Assembly (NCBI RefSeq): GCF_001238275.1
Contig: NZ_LGTB01000043.1
Coordinates: 32,779 to 96,778 of the forward strand
DNA length: 64,000 nucleotides
Direction: 5' to 3'
Source: Bradyrhizobium viridifuturi
GTDB taxonomy: Bacteria; Pseudomonadota; Alphaproteobacteria; Rhizobiales; Xanthobacteraceae
Below the pieces are notes generated by a model. It saw only the letters and a list, made by a program, of their open reading frames with translations. It was not told the origin of the DNA and searched no databases. Shown piece by piece: positions 46,454 through 55,141 of the stretch. The position numbers and the translations under genes are program-made. Positions within the stretch are counted from its first letter, which is position 1; each line of letters begins with the position of its first letter.

Positions 46454-46699
46454 CTAATCGTCGTCCCAGTCACGACCACGGATGACGACGCCGCGGTCAC
46501 GGTAGTCATCGCGATGATGGTACCAACCGTGGTGCCAGCCGCGATCGTGCTCCCGGTAAACACGCGGGCCGTCATATCGATAGCCGTAATAGCCGGGGCT
46601 GCTGCCGATATAGACGCCGACACCTTGCGCGCTGGCAATGGTGGGTGCCGCTATCGAGAGGGCTGCCGCTGCAGCAAGAGCGTAAGTCAACTTCGTCAT
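46454..46699 (-). CDS. Small secreted Tyr/Arg/Asp-rich protein
   Basis: An 81-residue protein. Signal peptide (ALAAAAALSIAAPTIASAQG, cut near residue 25) then a tail rich in Tyr, His, Arg and Asp (YYGYRYDGPRVYREHDRGWH ... RGRDWDDD). A strong ribosome-binding site (GGAAAGGAGG) precedes the ATG. Common type in Bradyrhizobium; function unknown, possibly envelope or metal related. Confidence 0.65.
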   Translation of the reverse strand: MTKLTYALAAAAALSIAAPTIASAQGVGVYIGSSPGYYGYRYDGPRVYREHDRGWHHGWYHHRDDYRDRGVVIRGRDWDDD

Positions 46700-46960
46700 G
46701 ACATCCTCCTTTCCAGTACCCTGCTAACGGCTGGCGTCCGCGCATGTTGCAGGAACAGGTTCGAAACTTTCCTGCGGAACTTTGATGAACGCCTGTTCAA
46801 CCTGTGACGCGTTCGACGCCACGCCAGGCAAGCGCAGAAGACCGGTAGAGCCGTTTGCGGTCCCGTGTTTCTCCGGATTCCACTTCAGTCGCGAACCGCG
46901 CTACCAGCCGGGAACCGGGACTGGTTCCATCCAGTTCGCAGTTTCCAGATTTGCCGGTCG

Positions 46961-46990
46961 GGGCCGTGACGTGACGCGGCCCTTTTCATT
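46961..46990 (+). terminator. Terminator-like hairpin before the BLUF gene
   Basis: GGGCCG (46961-46966) pairs with CGGCCC (46977-46982), followed by TTTTCATTTT. No plus-strand gene lies just upstream, so it could end a small RNA or a leader of the BLUF gene. Confidence 0.5.
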
Positions 46991-47046
46991 TTGCCGCGTG
47001 TCGAGCGCGGGACTTCTTCCTTTTTGACGCGCTGAGGCAATTTGAG

Positions 47047-47496
47047 ATGTCGCTGACCGAGCATGCCTTGATCTACGTCAGTCGCAGCAACAGCAATGTG
47101 CACGACAGTTCCGCAAGCGAGATCATTCGCAGCATCCTGGCGCAGTCGCGCGCGAAGAATGCGAGGCTCGGCGTGACCGGCGCGCTGCTCTTCAGCCAGG
47201 GTTATTTCTGCCAGGTCCTTGAAGGCGAGCGGGCGGCCGTCGAGGAGATTTTCGGCGCGATCGAATCCGATCCGAGGCACCGGAACATCACCCTTCTGAC
47301 CTTCAGGCCGTCTACGCCGCGACGCTTCCCCGATTGGTCGATGGCCTATGCCGGCTCCACTGCCGGCCCGGTATGGACGCGCAAGATGGAAGGGCTGCTG
47401 GCCAATCCGTCAGAGATCGATAGTGATCAACTAGGCCGCGAGCTGCTCGTCCTGATGACGGATCTCGTCAGGCAGCAGGATCTCGACGGTCCCTAG
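47047..47496 (+). CDS. BLUF-domain blue-light photoreceptor
   Basis: A 149-residue stand-alone BLUF protein. FAD photoswitch residues are in place: Tyr in HALIYVSRS, Asn in AKNARLGVTGALL, Gln in FSQGYFCQVLEG, and Trp/Met in FPDWSMAYAG. Short BLUF proteins act by protein contacts, often on regulators. No output domain is attached and no obvious partner lies next to it, so the target is unknown. The C-terminal ~40 residues form the usual capping helices. Confidence 0.9.
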   Translation: MSLTEHALIYVSRSNSNVHDSSASEIIRSILAQSRAKNARLGVTGALLFSQGYFCQVLEGERAAVEEIFGAIESDPRHRNITLLTFRPSTPRRFPDWSMAYAGSTAGPVWTRKMEGLLANPSEIDSDQLGRELLVLMTDLVRQQDLDGP

Positions 47497-47512
47497 GTTT
47501 GGCCGTCGCGGC

Positions 47513-47707
47513 TCACAGCCGCAGGCATCGAAACAATTGGGCGAGCGCCGTGTTGGCGGACTGCGCGCGCCGTTCGAGCATTTCGGCCGCCGTGGCGTAG
47601 TTGCGGGCCAGGATCTGGAGCGCACGTCGAGCATCCGGCAGCGTCGACTGCTTGGCCATTTCCAGGCACTGGTGCTCGAAGTATCGAAGCTCCTCAAGTT
47701 CAGTCAT
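47513..47707 (-). CDS. Small conserved helical protein
   Basis: A 64-residue all-helical protein (MTELEELRYFEHQCLEMAKQ, then ILARNYATAAEMLERRAQSA). Short proteins with the same LEELRYFE..CLEMAK start and NYR.AA..LERR middle recur in bradyrhizobia. Function unknown. The ATG at 47707 is preferred over 13 extra residues upstream. Convergent with the BLUF gene, 16 bp apart. Confidence 0.6.
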   Translation of the reverse strand: MTELEELRYFEHQCLEMAKQSTLPDARRALQILARNYATAAEMLERRAQSANTALAQLFRCLRL

Positions 47708-48038
47708 TGCGATTCGTCCGATTGCGTTCTGCAGTTTCGAACTCACTGCGCCAACGGCCTAGTGAAAGTTTGGCAAGATTGTTGCGAACGCCGGACTATC
47801 TGGTCGGAATGTTGCTGAACGCATGATTTGATAATCACCGCTCCGTGACCCGCGCGGATGCGCGCCGGACGCGGACGCGCGCCGGGCGCTGACGCCGCGT
47901 CGGGCTGATCGACAAGTGCACCCGATCGCTTCAGTATGCGTGAGTCTTGCTTCGGACGCAGCAACTCTCGACCGGAGTGCAAGGGCATCTTCGCGAGGAT
48001 GGCGACGGCGCAGCGTTGAGTTGGCTTTGTTGAACCAG
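47708..48038. other. Intergenic, no gene seen
   Basis: About 330 bp. It should contain the promoter of the minus-strand helical protein and possibly that of the plus-strand gene at 48039. No supported frame and no strong repeat. Confidence 0.4.
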
Positions 48039-48257
48039 ATGAAGAAACGCGATTGGGTCTTCGTGGCAGCCTGCGTGGCAGGCGCTCTGCTGTTCGGTAT
48101 CTGGAGTGTCCAGATGGGCTTCGCGTTTCATCGCTCCCGGCAGGGGCCGACCGATCTGTCGAGCTCGCACCGGCGCAGCCAGGACACCTCGTCCGCGAGC
48201 AGCCCTGCCCGGCTCGTAGCCGGTGACGGCGATCAAGCGGACCACCGGTCCCGTTAG
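48039..48257 (+). CDS. Small one-helix membrane protein (uncertain)
   Basis: A 72-residue frame starting MKKRDWVFVAACVAGALLFG, one membrane helix, then a Ser/Arg-rich polar tail. The start looks natural but the tail is low-complexity. No family recognised. Confidence 0.4.
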   Translation: MKKRDWVFVAACVAGALLFGIWSVQMGFAFHRSRQGPTDLSSSHRRSQDTSSASSPARLVAGDGDQADHRSR

Positions 48258-48290
48258 GCCGCGCAATCGCGTTTCTCATCGCCGCACCGC

Positions 48291-48773
48291 CTAGGCCCAG
48301 GCCAGGCCAGCGACGACGGCGCCGTCATCATCGTCATTCCCGGCGCGCGTGAGCCGCCTGCGGCGCGCGCTGTCGGTCGCACGGCGATGACGCATGTCGA
48401 GCCTGTGCAGCGCCTTCGGCACCCGCCCCGCGATGTCGCGAACGAACGCGATGGCCTGCCTCACGACCGCCATGACGGTCGCGAGACGCGTGAACAGGCC
48501 GATCAGGAAGATCATCGAGAAGATGTCGATATAGGCCAGCGCATCGCCAACCAGCATCAATTCGGGAGGAAGCGGAATCCGGTGCAAATAGGCGACGATC
48601 AGGATGACGACCGGGATCAACGCGATCAGCTTCCGCAAGGTCAGCCGATCCAGCAAGGCGGCGAGCTCGACGACCAGGACCAGCCATAGCCAGTCGCCGA
48701 GCGCGGCCGGCTTGTCGATCGTCCACGTCTGCCACCACCGCTGCCACAAGCGCTGCCAGGTCTGCTTCCACAT
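48291..48773 (-). CDS. Hypothetical membrane protein
   Basis: A 160-residue protein with Trp-rich N-terminus (MWKQTWQRLWQRWWQTW) and three hydrophobic segments (LWLVLVVELAALLDRL; LIALIPVVILIVAYL; IDIFSMIFLIGLFTRLATVM). Basic tail. The protein-like alternation of helices and charged ends supports coding. No family recognised. Confidence 0.6.
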   Translation of the reverse strand: MWKQTWQRLWQRWWQTWTIDKPAALGDWLWLVLVVELAALLDRLTLRKLIALIPVVILIVAYLHRIPLPPELMLVGDALAYIDIFSMIFLIGLFTRLATVMAVVRQAIAFVRDIAGRVPKALHRLDMRHRRATDSARRRRLTRAGNDDDDGAVVAGLAWA

Positions 48774-48806
48774 CGCGGCGTCCGCCTTGTCCCCGGGCAA
48801 TGATTG

Positions 48807-48971
48807 CTACGGCTTCGACGTCGCCTCGCTGCCGTCGCCCTCTACCGCGGCGCCCTGCGCATCGGCCGAATCGACCGATGGAAAGATCCGCTCGTAGTTG
48901 GCCCGGGCCTCGCGGATCAGGCGCGCACGCTCCAGTTCAGACTTCGAGATGAACCTGATGATCTCGCCCAT
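48807..48971 (-). CDS. Small conserved hypothetical protein
   Basis: A 54-residue protein (MGEIIRFISKSELERARLIR, then EARANYERIFPSVD). Short proteins with this MGEIIRFISK..R.RLIREARA..IFP pattern are widespread in bradyrhizobia, function unknown. It is the end of a longer open frame whose upstream part is not coding. Followed on the same strand by the Trp-rich membrane protein gene. Confidence 0.65.
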   Translation of the reverse strand: MGEIIRFISKSELERARLIREARANYERIFPSVDSADAQGAAVEGDGSEATSKP

Positions 48972-49059
48972 GTACTCTCCAACGCAGGGGGAATTGTCCA
49001 GCCATCGGCAATGCAACCATCGTGCCTGATGGCTGCCCGGCCGACATGCGCACCGTGCT

Positions 49060-49320
49060 TTACCGGGTCGCCCGCGGCGCGATCCGCTGCTGGCTGAACG
49101 CAACGCGCGGATTGATGCCGCAATAGGCGTCCCGGCCTGACGCCGACGCCTGGCACTGCTCGTAGGTCTGGTAGCCGCAATAGCCGGGATATCCCTCGTC
49201 CCTGCCCTGGATGCACCAGGGATAGTCGTAGGGGTCGGCCGCCGCCGGCTGCACGGAGCCGGCGATCCAGCTCGTTCCGAGCGCCGCGAACGCGACAATC
49301 GCCCAACTCGTCTTGCGCAT
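49060..49320 (-). CDS. DUF3551 secreted protein
   Basis: An 86-residue protein. Signal peptide (WAIVAFAALGTSWIAGSV, cut near AAA at residue 27), then the DUF3551 pattern DYPWCIQGRDEGYPGYCGY followed by TYEQCQASASGRDAYCGINP, with four cysteines. The family is abundant in Bradyrhizobium, often many copies per genome; function unknown. Confidence 0.8.
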   Translation of the reverse strand: MRKTSWAIVAFAALGTSWIAGSVQPAAADPYDYPWCIQGRDEGYPGYCGYQTYEQCQASASGRDAYCGINPRVAFSQQRIAPRATR

Positions 49321-49476
49321 GATCCTGCTTCCTTCGTCGATCGGCACCCAGCCCTCGATGTAGGTACGCCGGCACGATCTGCGAGGTTTCTGCGCACGGC
49401 CTCAAGAAGCTGTGACCCGGGCGTCACGCCGCACGTCGGGGGCCAAAGGCACACTCCGCATGGGATCGGGACATAC

Positions 49477-49520
49477 AAAAAACACGAGGCCCGGTGTGCC
49501 TAGGAGACCGGGCCTCGTGT
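49477..49520 (-). terminator. Rho-independent terminator of hbd
   Basis: A 14-bp perfect stem (49482-49495 with 49507-49520), 11-nt loop. Read on the minus strand it is followed by a run of T (AAAAAA on the plus strand before the stem). It lies 100 bp past the hbd stop. Confidence 0.85.
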
Positions 49521-49620
49521 CTGATGTCCCCCGCCTCGTGGCGGATCAGGTGTCGTGGTTACGCGAGCTTGCGCGCGCGATCCATCCCGGATGACTACGG
49601 GGATCAGCCGCGCGCGGACG

Positions 49621-50472
49621 TCACTTGCTGTAGCTGTAGAAGCCCTGCCCGGTCTTGCGGCCGAGATGGCCGGCATCGACCATCTCCTTCAGCAGCGGCG
49701 CCGGCCGATATTTCGGATCGTTGAAGCCGGTGTAGAACACCTCCATCACCGACAGCATGGTGTCGAGCCCGATCAGGTCGGCGAGCGCGAGCGGTCCGAT
49801 CGGATGGTTGCAGCCGAGCTTCATGCCGGCATCGATCTCTTCCGCGGTCGCAATGCCTTCCTGCAGCGCGAAGATCGCCTCGTTGATCATCGGGCACAGG
49901 ATGCGGTTGACCGCAAAGCCCGGGCTGTTCTTCGCGGTGATCGCGACCTTGCCGACGCGCTTGGCGAACGCTTCGGCCTTGGCGACCGTGTCGTCCGAGG
50001 TCTGCAAGCCCCGGATCAGTTCGAGCAGCGCCATCACCGGGACCGGATTGAAGAAGTGCATCCCGATGAATCGGTCGGGACGATCGGTCGAGGCCGCAAG
50101 GCGGGTGATCGAGATCGACGAGGTGTTGGTCGCGACCAGCGCGCTCGGCTTCAGCCCGGCGCAGAGATCCCTGAGGATCTTGACCTTGAGCTCCTCGTTC
50201 TCGGTCGCGGCTTCGATCACGAGATCGCAGGCGGCAAGCTTCGACTTGTCGGTGGTCGCGGTGATCCGCGCTAGCGTCGCGTCGCGATCGGCGGCGGTCA
50301 TCTTCTCCTTGGAGACCAGGCGATCGAGACTGCTCCCGACCGTCTTCAGGCCGCGTTGCACTGCCGCGTCCGAGATATCCACCATGGTCACGTTCAGTCC
50401 TGCGGCCGCGCAGATCTGCGCGATGCCGTTGCCCATGGTCCCGGCGCCGATAATGCCAACCGTCTCAATCAT
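49621..50472 (-). CDS. hbd: 3-hydroxybutyryl-CoA dehydrogenase
   Basis: A 283-residue short-form 3-hydroxyacyl-CoA dehydrogenase. NAD loop VGIIGAGTMGNGIAQICAAA at the N-terminus, AATENEELKVKI, and the catalytic block FIGMHFFNPVPVM (His) with NSPGFAVNRILCPMINEA following. Length is right for HbdA/PaaH-type enzymes, without an enoyl-CoA hydratase domain. It oxidises 3-hydroxybutyryl-CoA to acetoacetyl-CoA in butanoate and polyhydroxybutyrate metabolism. The strong terminator downstream marks the end of its transcript. Confidence 0.93.
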   Translation of the reverse strand: MIETVGIIGAGTMGNGIAQICAAAGLNVTMVDISDAAVQRGLKTVGSSLDRLVSKEKMTAADRDATLARITATTDKSKLAACDLVIEAATENEELKVKILRDLCAGLKPSALVATNTSSISITRLAASTDRPDRFIGMHFFNPVPVMALLELIRGLQTSDDTVAKAEAFAKRVGKVAITAKNSPGFAVNRILCPMINEAIFALQEGIATAEEIDAGMKLGCNHPIGPLALADLIGLDTMLSVMEVFYTGFNDPKYRPAPLLKEMVDAGHLGRKTGQGFYSYSK

Positions 50473-50609
50473 TGCGTTCGTTCCTCGCAGCTAGTGCGGC
50501 CGCACGGCCGCATCCCCAAAAACGGCGGGCCCGTGGGGCCCGCGGATGGCGCAGGAATAGCAGTCCGGCCGGGCGGCCGATACAGGAGGCGCCGGTATCC
50601 TGGTGAGGT

Positions 50610-50801
50610 TTATTCGGGGCGCGGCGGCAAGGGCCGCCGTGGCGGAACGGCGGTGCGCGACGGCAGCTCGGTACGCGGGGGATCAGCCATCCGCGACGGC
50701 TCGAACACGCGATTGAGCCGCACGATCCACCAGGCCAGTCGCCCGTAGTTGCGGCGAAGCGCCGATCCGAATCCCTCGTCGATATCCTGGTCACGATCCA
50801 T
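50610..50801 (-). CDS. Small hypothetical protein
   Basis: A 63-residue protein (MDRDQDIDEGFGSALRRNYG, LAWWIVRLNRVFEPSRM) with a Pro/Arg-rich tail. The first half looks like a folded helix pair; the tail is low-complexity. No family recognised. Confidence 0.45.
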   Translation of the reverse strand: MDRDQDIDEGFGSALRRNYGRLAWWIVRLNRVFEPSRMADPPRTELPSRTAVPPRRPLPPRPE

Positions 50802-51055
50802 ACCCCTATCGTTAACGTGCATCCTTGAAGGAACGGTGAGTGCCATCACGTGCAGCGCCAGCAATCGTTAGGAATTTGGCAACTATTTCGCGCAAGCCTC
50901 GATGGGTTGACGGCGCCGGCACCGGTAATCTTCCGGATTGCGTATCGAAGGCACTGCGCCGCAGCATCGCCATGCCGATGCGACTCGCATTTAGTTGATC
51001 GAATTTTCCGCGGAGCGCCGCGACATAAGGACATTGAACGACGAGGGCTACGCCC

Positions 51056-51205
51056 ATGCTTTCTGAAAAGTTCTTTTTGGTTCTCGAGACATTGCTCAAC
51101 GGTCAGACCCATTCCGACGGAAGCCCGCGCGTGGTGAGCACTTCGCCACACGTCCCGGTCAAGCTTCCGCGTGAAGGCAAGCCCGAAGGCAATCAGCCTC
51201 GCTAG
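51056..51205 (+). CDS. Small conserved hypothetical protein
   Basis: A 49-residue protein starting MLSEKFFLVLETLL and continuing SDGSPRVVSTSPHVPVKLP. Short proteins with the MLSEKFFLVLE start and a SPHIP.KLP ending are familiar from bradyrhizobia; function unknown. GAGGG lies about 10 bp upstream of the ATG. The opposite strand is open over the same region but looks random. Confidence 0.6.
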   Translation: MLSEKFFLVLETLLNGQTHSDGSPRVVSTSPHVPVKLPREGKPEGNQPR

Positions 51206-51510
51206 GCCGCTCGCGGGCGGCAGGCCATCGCCCTCCGAATTCCCAATCGGCGCGACTATCACCCGCGGAAGCGAGGTCGTTGCTCTCTGGTTCGCCTGCC
51301 GGATCGGTCGCCGTGACGTGCGAAGCCGACCGACGCCTCGCACGCGATTGTACCGGATTGCTGTGCACCGACGCGTGCTGATGCCGGCGCCGGCACGCCT
51401 GCCGCATCCGATCTCCCCCATCATACACGCGCGTGAAGCAACATAGCGCTAGGTGAAGCGACGCGAATCAGCGTTACTTTGCAACTGATCACTTCGTGGG
51501 ATTTGGCTGC
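51206..51510. other. Intergenic, no gene seen
   Basis: About 305 bp between two small genes. Open frames exist on both strands but none shows a protein-like pattern. Confidence 0.4.
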
Positions 51511-51765
51511 ATGACCCAGCCCGGCGTGGATCAGAAGGTTTTGGACCAGAACATTCGTGAGCTGCAGGAATGGCTCCGCAACGCCTGGCAGCAGCTTGCG
51601 GACCCCACACTCACCGCCTTCTCCCGTAGAGAGCTGCGCAACCAGATGAAGCAATGCAACGCCGATCTGCGCATGCAGTTGCAGGCTGCTTCCAGGCACA
51701 TGCTGAGTCAGCCGGCCGCAGCGGGCAAGACATTCGCCAAGCCTGAGCTGCGGATCCTGGCCTAG
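51511..51765 (+). CDS. Small helical hypothetical protein
   Basis: An 84-residue protein, all helical and charged (VLDQNIRELQEWLRNAWQQL, RRELRNQMKQCNADLRMQLQ). No signal peptide. The ATG at 51511 (MTQPGVDQK) is chosen; five more residues are possible. No family recognised, but the pattern supports coding. Confidence 0.6.
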   Translation: MTQPGVDQKVLDQNIRELQEWLRNAWQQLADPTLTAFSRRELRNQMKQCNADLRMQLQAASRHMLSQPAAAGKTFAKPELRILA

Positions 51766-51988
51766 AGGTCGCGGCGCTTTCGTCGCCGGGGCCGGAGCGT
51801 GCCGGCATTCACCGCCGCATCTCGTGTCACCAGCCCGCGTGCCAAAATGCCGCGATCTCCTGCTGCATGCGCGCCATACGCACCCTCTGCTTGTGCGGGG
51901 GCGCCCGACGAGGCACAGCAAAATCGCGCCGGTATGCCTATATTGGGCGTCGGAGCGCGGCCGACGCCGCCAAAGCTTAGGGACTCCC

Positions 51989-53278
51989 GTGATTTATCTG
52001 GAACTTGCGATCGTGGCGGTCTTGATCGTCGTCAACGGTCTGTTGTCGATGTCGGAGCTCGCGATCGTCTCCTCCCGTCCGGCGCGCCTTGCGGCGCTGG
52101 TCGAACGCGGCGTCAGCGGTTCGCGCCGCGCGCTTGCGCTGGCCTCCGATCCCGGAAAATTCCTCTCCACGGTGCAGATCGGGATCACGCTGATCGGCGT
52201 GCTGTCGGGCGCGTTTTCCGGTGCCACGCTCGGTCAGCGACTCTCGCAATGGCTGTTCGAGCTCGGGCTGTCTGCAAACGTCGCCGACGCCGCCGGCGTC
52301 GGCATCGTCGTCGGCGTGATCACCTATGCCTCGCTGATCGTCGGCGAGCTGGTGCCGAAGCAGATCGCACTGCGTGACCCGGAGCAGATCGCCGTGCGGG
52401 TCGCCCCCGCGATGACCATGATGGCGCGGTTGTCGCTGCCGCTGGTATGGCTGCTCGACCGGTCCGGCAAGCTCTTGCTGTGGGTCCTCGGCCATCGCGA
52501 GGACGCGCAGGACCGCGTCAGCGAGGACGAGATCAAGACGCTGGTGGTGGAGGCCGAGAATGCCGGCGTGCTCGAGCCCGGCGAAAAGGAGATGATCGCC
52601 GGCGTGATGCGGCTCGGCGATCTTCCGGTCGGCGCCGTGATGACGCCGCGCCACGAAGTCAGCCTGATCGACCTCGCCGCCCCCGCACCGGAGATCCTGG
52701 CGACGCTGCAAAAGAGCAATCACTCGCGCTGCGTCGTGTTCGACGGCAACCGCGATCATGCGCTCGGCATCGTGCAGGCCAAGGACGTGCTCGACGTCTA
52801 CCTCGCCGGCCAGACGCCCGACATCCGCGCGCTGACGCGTGATGCGCCGATCATTCCGGAGACCGTCGACGCCCGCGACGTGGTCGCGATCCTGCGCGAC
52901 TCCGCGGTGCATATCGGCCTCGTGCACGACGAGTACGGCACCTTCCAGGGCGTCGTCACCAGCGCCGACATCCTCGAGGCGATCGTCGGCGCCTTCCATA
53001 CCGAGGAAGGCCCGGCCGAGCCCTCCTATATGAGGCGCGACGACGGCTCCTATCTGATCTCGGGCTGGATGCCGGCGCTCGAGTTCAGCGAGCTGCTCGG
53101 CATCGCGCTGCCCTCGCCGCGCCCCTACCAGACCGCGGCCGGTTTCCTGCTGCACGCGTTCGGAGCGATCCCCGACACCGGCGCGAAGACCACCGCGCAG
53201 GGCTGGGACTTCGAGATCGTCGATCTCGACGGCCGGCGCATCGACAAAGTTCTGGCGAGCAAACAGCCGGCGGCCTGA
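51989..53278 (+). CDS. CorC/HlyC-type DUF21-CBS membrane protein
   Basis: A 429-residue hemolysin-family (CNNM-like) protein. Three or four helices of the DUF21 domain (residues ~1-180; VNGLLSMSELAIVSSRPARL, SLIVGELVPKQIALRDPE), then paired CBS domains (~210-330; MTPRHEVSLIDL, VHDEYGTFQGVVTSADILEA) and the C-terminal CorC_HlyC domain (SYLISGWMPALEFSELLG). The family is linked to magnesium/cobalt efflux. GTG at 51989 (VIYLELAIVAV) is the start that begins at the first helix; no ribosome-binding site is obvious. Confidence 0.88.
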   Translation: MIYLELAIVAVLIVVNGLLSMSELAIVSSRPARLAALVERGVSGSRRALALASDPGKFLSTVQIGITLIGVLSGAFSGATLGQRLSQWLFELGLSANVADAAGVGIVVGVITYASLIVGELVPKQIALRDPEQIAVRVAPAMTMMARLSLPLVWLLDRSGKLLLWVLGHREDAQDRVSEDEIKTLVVEAENAGVLEPGEKEMIAGVMRLGDLPVGAVMTPRHEVSLIDLAAPAPEILATLQKSNHSRCVVFDGNRDHALGIVQAKDVLDVYLAGQTPDIRALTRDAPIIPETVDARDVVAILRDSAVHIGLVHDEYGTFQGVVTSADILEAIVGAFHTEEGPAEPSYMRRDDGSYLISGWMPALEFSELLGIALPSPRPYQTAAGFLLHAFGAIPDTGAKTTAQGWDFEIVDLDGRRIDKVLASKQPAA

Positions 53279-53399
53279 GATTTGCCACCCGGCGGTCCTG
53301 TTGATAAGCGGCAGGACAGCGAAACAGGCGGCCGTGGTGTGCTATCGGCATAGCAGCCGCCTGAGCAATCCCTGAGTAAACCCCACGGAAGTGATCCCC

Positions 53400-53999
53400 A
53401 TGCGCATTACCCTTGTCGGTTCCCGCCATTTCGGCGTGACGACCCTGAACATGCTGCGCGAGCACCACGTCACGCTGGTCAGGGTGGTCGTGCATGACGG
53501 CGAGGACCGGCTGGCAACAGCGGCCAAGGCGGCCGGCATTGAAGTGGTCGTCCAGGCCGATCCCAAGCTGGTGACGGCCGCCGAGATCGCCCCCGGTACC
53601 GACCTGATCGTGACTGCCCACAGCCACGCCCGCGTCAGCAAGGAGGCGCTTGCCGTGGCCAAGCTTGGCGGCATCGGCTACCACCCGTCGCTGCTGCCCC
53701 GCCATCGCGGCATCGCAGCGGTGGAATGGACCATCAAGGAAGGCGATCCGATCGCCGGCGGCAGCATCTATCATCTCGCCGACCGCATGGATGCCGGCGC
53801 CATCGCCGCGCAGGACTGGGTGTTCGTCAAGAAGGGCGAGACCGCACGCGAACTGTGGGAGCGCGCGCTCGCGCCACTCGGCCTGCGTCTGCTCGGCGAG
53901 GTCATCGACTACGGCAAGGTCAACGGCGCACTGCCGGCCAAGCCGCAGGATGAGCAGTTTGCGACCAAGGCGCCCAATCTGAGCCCCGGCAAACACTGA
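53400..53999 (+). CDS. Formyltransferase-like protein (Fmt N-domain)
   Basis: A 199-residue protein consisting of only the formyltransferase domain. MRITLVGSRHFGVTTLNML at the start, HSHARVSKEALAVAKLG, then the catalytic block GIGYHPSLLPRHRGIAAVEW and DRMDAGAIAAQDW. The usual Asn-x-His-type active-site residues are partly represented by HPSLLPRHRG and Asp of DAG. It lacks the C-terminal RNA-binding domain of methionyl-tRNA formyltransferase, so the acceptor is probably not initiator tRNA. It may use 10-formyl-tetrahydrofolate. Confidence 0.8.
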   Translation: MRITLVGSRHFGVTTLNMLREHHVTLVRVVVHDGEDRLATAAKAAGIEVVVQADPKLVTAAEIAPGTDLIVTAHSHARVSKEALAVAKLGGIGYHPSLLPRHRGIAAVEWTIKEGDPIAGGSIYHLADRMDAGAIAAQDWVFVKKGETARELWERALAPLGLRLLGEVIDYGKVNGALPAKPQDEQFATKAPNLSPGKH

Positions 54000-54192
54000 T
54001 CCAGACGACGGTGTCAAAATACCAACAACTGAGGGCCAGGGATCAGATTCTTCGTTCCCGCCCCGGAACCGAATTCACCATGATGTGTTTGAGTTCACAG
54101 GAACATTCGGGGACTCCCGCGACGCAGCAAATTTTGAACACATTGTGACAGGATAAGCCGCGTCATCACACGAAATGACAGGGATTTGATTC

Positions 54193-54552
54193 ATGCGTTC
54201 GATCCGCATTCGCGACCTGATTTTGGTCACTTCGGTCGCCGCGGCTGCTGCGCTCACCGCGGCTCCCGCTACCGCTCAGCAGCCCTATGACGGCCTTTGG
54301 AACGTCACTGTGGTCACCAAGACCGGCAGCTGCGAACCGTCGCAGAGCTCGACCGTGACGGTTGCTGAAGGAAAGATCTCGGCGCAGGGCGCGGCGATCT
54401 CCGGCACCGTCGGCAGTGGGGGTCTTGTGCGAGTCTCGATCAATGGTGCATATGCGAACGGACAACTCAGTGGCAACTCCGGATCGGGGAAGTGGAATGG
54501 GGCATCAGCTGGCGTACCGTGCAGCGGCCGATGGGAAGCATCCCGTCAGTAA
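54193..54552 (+). CDS. Small secreted protein
   Basis: A 119-residue protein. Signal peptide (ILVTSVAAAAALTAAPATAQ, cut near residue 29), then a beta-rich domain starting PYDGLWNVTVVTKTGSCEPS and ending GKWNGASAGVPCSGRWEASR, with two cysteines probably paired. This YDG.W.V...T..G.C...WNG.S....CSG.W pattern recurs in rhizobial secreted proteins; function unknown. Its 3' end overlaps the next gene if that gene's ATG is used. Confidence 0.65.
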   Translation: MRSIRIRDLILVTSVAAAAALTAAPATAQQPYDGLWNVTVVTKTGSCEPSQSSTVTVAEGKISAQGAAISGTVGSGGLVRVSINGAYANGQLSGNSGSGKWNGASAGVPCSGRWEASRQ

Positions 54553-55051
54553 GATCACCAGCGTATCGCGTTTCTTCGCCATCGCGCGGCGGCCCGCATT
54601 TGCAGCCGCCGCGTTTTTCGTGACTGCACTGGCTAGCAATGCTGGCCATGCGCAGTCCGCCCCGTTCGCCGGCATGGCGGGCACCTGGTCGGGCGCCGGT
54701 TCGGTCACCCTGGACGACGGATCCAGCGAGCGCATTCGCTGCCGTGCGACCTATCACGTCGGCGGCCCCAGGATGACCATGAACCTCACCTGCGCCAGCG
54801 ACGCCTACAAGTTCAACCTGGCGGCCGACGTGCAGGCTGAAGGCAGCGCGCTCACCGGCAATTGGAGCGAGGCGAGCCGCAATGTCAGCGGCGACCTGCG
54901 CGGTCGCGGCGGCGGCGGCAACTTCCAGGTCGTTGCCAGCGCCCCCGGCTTCAACGCCGACATCGCGATGCGCACCGCCGGCAACAAGCAGTCGGTCACG
55001 ATCAGGGCCGACAGCCAGTTCCGCGGCGCCAACATCACACTGACCAAGTAA
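54497..55051 (+). CDS. Secreted beta-rich protein
   Basis: A 184-residue protein. An export helix (AFAAAAFFVTALASNAGHAQ, ~34-53) leads into a domain with FAGMAGTWSGAGSVTLDDG, SERIRCRATYHV and MTMNLTCAS, probably one disulfide, then a Gly-rich beta region (DLRGRGGGGNFQVV). The ATG at 54497 overlaps the previous gene by 56 bp and has a long lead before the signal peptide, so a nearby alternative start is likely. Function unknown. Confidence 0.65.
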   Translation: MGHQLAYRAAADGKHPVSKITSVSRFFAIARRPAFAAAAFFVTALASNAGHAQSAPFAGMAGTWSGAGSVTLDDGSSERIRCRATYHVGGPRMTMNLTCASDAYKFNLAADVQAEGSALTGNWSEASRNVSGDLRGRGGGGNFQVVASAPGFNADIAMRTAGNKQSVTIRADSQFRGANITLTK

Positions 55052-55072
55052 TCCATCGATAGGCCAACGAAG

Positions 55073-55102
55073 AAGCCCTCGGGTCATCCCCGAGGGCTTT
55101 TT
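55073..55102 (+). terminator. Rho-independent terminator
   Basis: An 11-bp stem (55073-55083 with 55089-55099) followed by TTTTT, 22 bp after the secreted protein stop. Confidence 0.9.
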
Positions 55103-55141
55103 GTTGGCCGCATAGCGGCGATCGCTCACGCCTCAACGGCG

